Under the pieces are notes generated by a model. It was not told where the DNA came from and did not search any database. It was given only the letters and a program-made list of their open reading frames with translations. From Chloroflexota bacterium (GTDB taxonomy: Bacteria; Chloroflexota; Anaerolineae; Promineifilales; Promineifilaceae): a stretch of DNA of 7,563 nucleotides. The stretch lies in the NCBI GenBank assembly GCA_008501785.1, contig QQUD01000770.1, forward strand, positions 1 through 7,563, in the 5' to 3' direction. This document shows, in pieces, positions 6,901-7,563 of this stretch. Numbering within the stretch: the first letter of the stretch is position 1; each line of letters begins with the position of its first letter. The translations under genes and the position numbers were made by a program.

Positions 6901-7563
6901 GTGCCGCGAGATGCCAGCCGGTCGCCACTGGTGGCAATTGTATTTAACCTGGACCGCAAAGTGCCGGAAGTGCCGTTTGCAGGTGTGGATCAGGCATTGA
7001 TTCGTGAAGTCCCGAAGCAAGCCAGCAACTGGGACATGTTCCTGAATTTGTACGAAGAAGCTGGCACGTTGCAGGCAGATTGTGATTTTAGCATTGATTT
7101 GTTTGCACCGGAGACGATTGAGCGCTGGTTGGGTTACTATGGCAATTTACTGGCTGAGGTAAGTGAATCAGATACGTTACTGTTGGGTGGCATTGATTTG
7201 ATGCCCACGATGGAACGTGAAATGCTGCTGTTGGATTGGAATGCAACGGATACGGTTTATGACTCACGGCCTGTGTTTGAGTTGATTGAGGATATGGTGG
7301 AGAAGGTGGGGGGGGAAACGGCCGTAACATGCCAAACCTACTCGCTAACCTACCAACAACTCAACCAACGTGCCAACCAATTTGCCCATTTCCTGCAAGC
7401 CAATGGTGTGCAGCCCGACTCCCTGGTGGGGTTGTCAATGCGGCGCTCAATCGACATGATTGTGGCGCTGTTGGGAATTTGGAAAGCAGGTGGTGCTTAC
7501 GTGCCGCTAGACCCCGATTATCCTGCCTCACGTTTGGCACACATGATTACTGATTCTGGGATG
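1000..7563 (+). CDS. Hybrid PKS-NRPS synthetase KS-AT-ACP-AMT-C-A, 3' partial
   Basis: One open frame of 2188 codons runs off the window end without a stop. Domains by approximate residue: ketosynthase 8-440 (Cys187, His323, His363), acyltransferase 536-830 (Ser632, HAFH 728-731), acyl carrier 924-1004 (Ser962), Met-rich linker 1005-1150, class III aminotransferase 1158-1625 (Lys1458), condensation 1636-2053 and the start of an adenylation domain from about 2092. It should extend the incoming chain by one malonyl unit, aminate the resulting beta-ketone with PLP, and couple the beta-amino acyl chain to the next amino acid. No KR, DH, ER or C-methyltransferase lies between AT and ACP, which leaves the ketone for the aminotransferase. 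The set is closest in kind to the AMT parts of McyE/NdaF (microcystin, nodularin) and MycA/ItuA/BmyA (iturin family); unlike McyE, no methyltransferase is seen. It follows the NRPS gene by 39 bases. Odd points are an internal ribosome-binding-site/ATG pair before the ACP, a Met-rich linker and several G-runs. I give no gene symbol because the product is unknown. Confidence 0.95.
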   Translation, partial: MSKDDILDGIAIVGMAGRFPKARNLDEFWNNLINGVEGLRHLTDAELQAIEPDYDEMKDDPDYVPATGILDDVELFDADFFGINPREARSIDPQQRLWLEIAWECMENAGHAPNKYPGAVGVFTGSFMNSYLFYNLSPDRESIEGFVRLQSVESFMHMINNERDYLPTRTSYLLNLTGPAINVQTACSTSLVAVSLACQSLQNYESDMALAGGVCLFLPQERGYIYQEGGMRSSDGHCRPFDAKSSGTVFASGLGVVLLKRMGDAVADGDNILAVIKGSALNNDGTHKASYTAPSIDGQAEVIAMAQAVAGFEPDSISYIEAHGTATPIGDPIEIAALTKAFREKTDKTQFCAVGSVKSNIGHLDAASGVAGLMKTVLALQHEEIPPTLHYENPNPEIDFDSSPFYVVNKRTPWPKGDAPRRAGVSSFGVGGTNAHVVLEEAPETVQGSESRKRQLLMLSAKTEAALVAQAQNLATHLEASQVDLADVAYTLNVGRTEHNFRRVLVVQDVQDAISALQDKKQGAKHQLQMDEPSLVFMFPGQGSQYVNMGLELYEQEPVFREAIDQCADILQPLLDVDMRVVLYPGGDDLAASAEKLKQTGLAQPAIFMVSYALAQLWESWGVQPDVMVGHSVGEFVAAALAGVFSLEDALTIIANRAQLMQDLPGGSMRAVRMTVKKLRPFLTSGISLAAHNAPGICIVSGPTEAIDAFDKRMAAQDLDTIQLHTSHAFHSEMMEPILAPFHDIVAQAKLNPPNLPIVSTVTGTWMTDEQAADPNYWVKQLRQAVLFSPAVRVLQEEPGRVLLEVGPGKALSNAALQHVNKEAKQIVIDSLGHPKNPPPALHAVLEGLGRLWMAGIKVDWDAFYEGETRRRVPLPTYPFERKRHWIEPPALNGGNTAVSNQPNLTNHQNPPMQALQTKGDLQMSRQKNIADALAQLMYELSGIEIEPDNFQTSFMEMGYDSLTLTQVSTVLKKKMKVQIRFRKLLEDVSSIDSLAEYCAEKLPAHAYADPEPAPQAAAPAQPAQPPAQPNPQMPAQPSAGMPQMPNMPQGMQMAPQMMPQMNMPMQNPMMGMANPMQMQMMQMQQMMQYLQQQMAMMMGGYGMMPQMPNMPQMPQAQPAAQPQAAQPQAAPRVVEKVVEVERMRPQAPVKAEGDEVKHVRFGPYKTIKKEKGGALTKQQQAHLDALIEKLTAKTPTSKKMAQENRDVQADPRTVAGFRQIWKELVYQVVTTKSKGSRVWDIDGNEYVDITTGFGIGFLGHSPDYVTDAVREQLDRGVEIGPQMRLAGEVSRLVREITGLERVSFCNTGSEAVMASLRMARTYSGRDKIVYFSGDYHGVFDEVLARPQVMNGELHTMPAAPGITEDSVASAYILDYGTDASLAFIRDNADDIAAVLIEPIQSRHPENRPQAFLQEIRKLTQENEIAMIFDEVITGFRVAQGGAQQYYGIQPDICCYGKIVGGGMPIGVVAGAKKYMDGIDGGWWQYGDDSIPEADLTFFAGTFVRHPLALAAAKAVLTHLKANPHLQDWMNDRTAQFAQEMNFFFDERQVPIKINHFSSWFRVEVPTDFAHPDLLFYHLIQNGVYVFTFAQNCFFSVAHSDEDIEFVKNAFKKAVVDLQDGGFLPPAPEGIADPFPLTEGQQEIFLASQLSKTAATSYNESFSIRLRGAVRPALLCQAAQAVIYRHDALHMRFSPEGDWQKRAASKLVQVPFYDWSDLTPDAAETKLAETLDKDMTTAFDLVNGPLVHAKLIKLQENEFVFHFLADHIVYDGWSAVIVIDEVRDIYNAQAEGKLPELEDADSYREYVSWEKEELSGENGRNLITYWQNKFATLPEPLEMPTDYPRPPVKTYQAGSVHFEFDESLIAKAKAAAARNNVSLFVYMLAAYKALLFRLSGQGDQVIGIHTAGQAVSGMMNLLGHAVGILPIRAQMDNGTPFADLLQQVKDDFLNAQDAQPVTLGTLLRALKVPRDASRSPLVAIVFNLDRKVPEVPFAGVDQALIREVPKQASNWDMFLNLYEEAGTLQADCDFSIDLFAPETIERWLGYYGNLLAEVSESDTLLLGGIDLMPTMEREMLLLDWNATDTVYDSRPVFELIEDMVEKVGGETAVTCQTYSLTYQQLNQRANQFAHFLQANGVQPDSLVGLSMRRSIDMIVALLGIWKAGGAYVPLDPDYPASRLAHMITDSGM
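1021..2319 (+). other. Ketosynthase (KS) domain
   Basis: This domain carries out decarboxylative condensation of the upstream chain with malonyl-ACP. The active-site Cys187 sits in QTACSTSLVAV, His323 in EAHGTAT and His363 in KSNIGHLDAASG. The spacings of 136 and 40 residues are normal for a working KS. The usual EAHGTGT reads EAHGTAT here, a mild Gly-to-Ala change. The domain closes with GVSSFGVGGTNAHVVLEE. Text such as YIYQEGGMRSSDGHCRPFDA resembles KS domains at NRPS-to-PKS junctions, consistent with an aminoacyl or peptidyl donor. Confidence 0.93.
2605..3489 (+). other. Acyltransferase (AT) domain, malonyl-type
   Basis: This domain loads the extender unit onto the ACP. It begins with VFMFPGQGSQ (Gln542 and Gln545), has the nucleophile Ser632 in GHSVGE, and a following Arg in NRAQLMQ. 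The specificity motif is HAFH at 728-731, the form linked to malonyl-CoA; methylmalonyl ATs usually have YASH. The post-AT linker PTYPFERKRHW (876-886) is intact. Confidence 0.92.
3036..3043. repeat. ACGGCCGT palindrome, copy 2
   Basis: This is a perfect octamer inside the AT domain, read in codon phase 3 (L-R-P-F). The 60 bases before it hold 26 G and 8 C; the 60 after hold 11 G and 23 C. Confidence 0.75.
3688..3695. repeat. ACGGCCGT palindrome, copy 3
   Basis: This is a perfect octamer in the AT-to-ACP linker, codon phase 1 (T-A-V), three bases after a six-base G-run. Flanks: G17/C12 before, G3/C23 after. Confidence 0.75.
3753..3771 (+). promoter_or_regulatory. Internal Shine-Dalgarno and ATG at the start of the ACP
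   Basis: AAAAGGAG (3753-3760), an 8-base spacer and ATG (3769) lie in frame inside the large gene. By complementarity this site is stronger than the gene's own GGAGA. The ATG (Met924, MSRQKNIADAL) falls exactly where the ACP fold begins, after a low-complexity Asn/Gln/Pro linker. It could allow a separate ACP-AMT-C-A polypeptide to be made, or be left over from a fusion of two genes. The sites are seen; their use is inferred. Confidence 0.5.
3769..4011 (+). other. Acyl carrier protein (ACP) domain
   Basis: This domain carries the growing chain on phosphopantetheine attached to Ser962 in EMGYDSLTLTQ. The four-helix pattern is recognisable from ADALAQLMYELSG through SIDSLAEYCAEKL. The GYDSL form, not GGDSL or GGHSL, is typical of PKS-type carriers. 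It sits directly between AT and the aminotransferase, with no reductive domain in between. Confidence 0.9.
4012..4440 (+). repeat. Met/Gln/Pro/Ala-rich low-complexity linker between ACP and aminotransferase
   Basis: About 140 residues of biased sequence join the ACP to the aminotransferase. Flanks rich in Ala, Pro and Gln surround a core (Met1034-Met1114) with 30 Met in 81 residues. The nine-residue unit MPQMPNMPQ occurs twice, at 4123-4149 and 4312-4338, with synonymous differences (ccacag/ccacaa and ccgcaa/ccacag). The synonymous differences argue for selection or an old duplication and against a recent copy or an assembly artefact. A short YLQQQMAMMM stretch may be helical. It presumably acts as a flexible or sticky tether. 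I know of no defined domain with this make-up. Confidence 0.85.
4471..5874 (+). other. Class III PLP-dependent aminotransferase (AMT) domain
   Basis: The domain resembles glutamate-1-semialdehyde aminotransferase and replaces the beta-ketone of the ACP-bound chain with an amine. It opens with VRFGPYKTI (about 1160-1168). Cofactor residues are NTGSEA (1307-1312, phosphate), DYHG (1335-1338), Asp1430 in FDEVITGFR (pyridine nitrogen), catalytic Lys1458 in CYGKIVGGGMPIG and Thr1502 in AGTFVRHP. It ends in LQDGGFLPP. Synthetase-borne AMTs usually carry a WEGR-like stretch late in the domain, but here the sequence is VYVFTFAQNCFFS (about 1585-1597). That may alter the active-site rim, since catalytic residues are otherwise complete. 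Confidence 0.92.
5905..7159 (+). other. Condensation (C) domain accepting the beta-amino acyl chain
   Basis: The domain forms the amide bond between the beta-aminated chain and the next aminoacyl carrier. It starts at PLTEGQQEIFLASQ and includes RHDALHMRF (C2), DHIVYDGWS (C3, 1766-1774), YREYVSWEKEE (C4), LLGHAVGILPIRAQ (C5) and VPRDASRSPLVAIVFNLD (C7). The C3 motif HHxxxDG has Asp1766 for the first His, while the catalytic His1767 and the structural Asp1771 and Gly1772 remain, so activity is expected. The GHAVGILPIR and FNLD text matches C domains that follow PKS or AMT units. Confidence 0.9.
6452..6459. repeat. ACGGCCGT palindrome, copy 4
   Basis: This is a perfect octamer inside the C domain, codon phase 2 (N-G-R). 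Flanks: G25/C6 before, G9/C19 after. Confidence 0.75.
7308..7315 (+). repeat. Eight-base G homopolymer in the C-to-A linker
   Basis: Eight consecutive G sit within codons for K-V-G-G-E. The frame is correct on both sides as given. A one-base change here would end or shift the protein just before its adenylation domain. Shorter runs lie at 2289-2295 (seven G, in the KS GVGGTNAHV codons) and 3679-3684 (six G). Confidence 0.7.
7318..7325. repeat. ACGGCCGT palindrome, copy 5
   Basis: This is a perfect octamer at the C-to-A junction, codon phase 1 (T-A-V), two bases after an eight-base G-run. Flanks: G26/C5 before, G5/C23 after, the sharpest switch in the window. Confidence 0.75.

Larger units (their letters stand above)
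7273..7563 (+). other. Adenylation (A) domain, N-terminal part only
   Basis: Motif A1 (LTYQQL, from Leu2116) and motif A2 (WKAGGAYVPLDPDYP, about 2161-2175) are present, then the window ends. The specificity pocket is not included, so the next amino acid cannot be predicted. The C-to-A linker contains an eight-base G-run and an ACGGCCGT octamer. Confidence 0.9.

Noticed and set aside
7329..7553. A + strand open frame of 74 codons in another frame
   Set aside because: It overlaps conserved adenylation codons, has no ribosome binding site, and is a by-product of the C/A-rich stretch.
1..7563. CRISPR array, tRNA, rRNA, insertion sequence or attachment site
   Set aside because: The window is almost wholly coding; no spaced repeats, transposase or RNA gene signature was found.

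Overview
The window is part of a bacterial hybrid non-ribosomal peptide / polyketide assembly line on the + strand. Two genes lie head to tail, 39 bases apart, and both run past or up to the window edges. Base composition is near 50% GC by eye. The domain set (KS-AT-ACP-aminotransferase-C-A) is that of cyanobacterial McyE/NdaF-type and Bacillus MycA/ItuA/BmyA-type synthetases. The sequence alone does not fix the phylum. The cyanobacterial HIP1 octamer GCGATCGC was not seen, while another palindromic octamer, ACGGCCGT, occurs five times.

Layout. Bases 1-960 hold the C-terminal part of an adenylation domain (motifs A6 to A10) and a peptidyl carrier domain, ending in a strongly basic tail. An in-frame TAG at 13-15 interrupts what reads like conserved adenylation-domain sequence, so this gene may be broken or may carry a sequence error. 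After a short gap with a ribosome binding site, a second reading frame opens at 1000 and stays open to the end of the window (2188 codons, no stop). Its domains in order are: ketosynthase; malonyl-type acyltransferase; a linker with a strong internal ribosome-binding-site/ATG pair; acyl carrier protein; a Met/Gln/Pro-rich linker with 30 methionines in 81 residues; a class III PLP aminotransferase; a condensation domain of the hybrid PKS-NRPS kind; and the first part of an adenylation domain.

How the parts would work together. The upstream carrier would pass an aminoacyl or peptidyl chain to the ketosynthase. The AT loads malonyl and one extension gives a beta-ketone. No ketoreductase is present, so the ketone stays available to the in-line aminotransferase, giving a beta-amino acyl chain that the C domain joins to the next amino acid. 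If the donor is an alpha-aminoacyl chain, the unit made would be a 3,4-diamino acid.

The least explained signal is at the DNA level. ACGGCCGT occurs in all three codon phases. At four of its five copies the sequence changes from G-rich on the 5' side to C-rich on the 3' side, a pattern with the same two-fold symmetry as the octamer itself.
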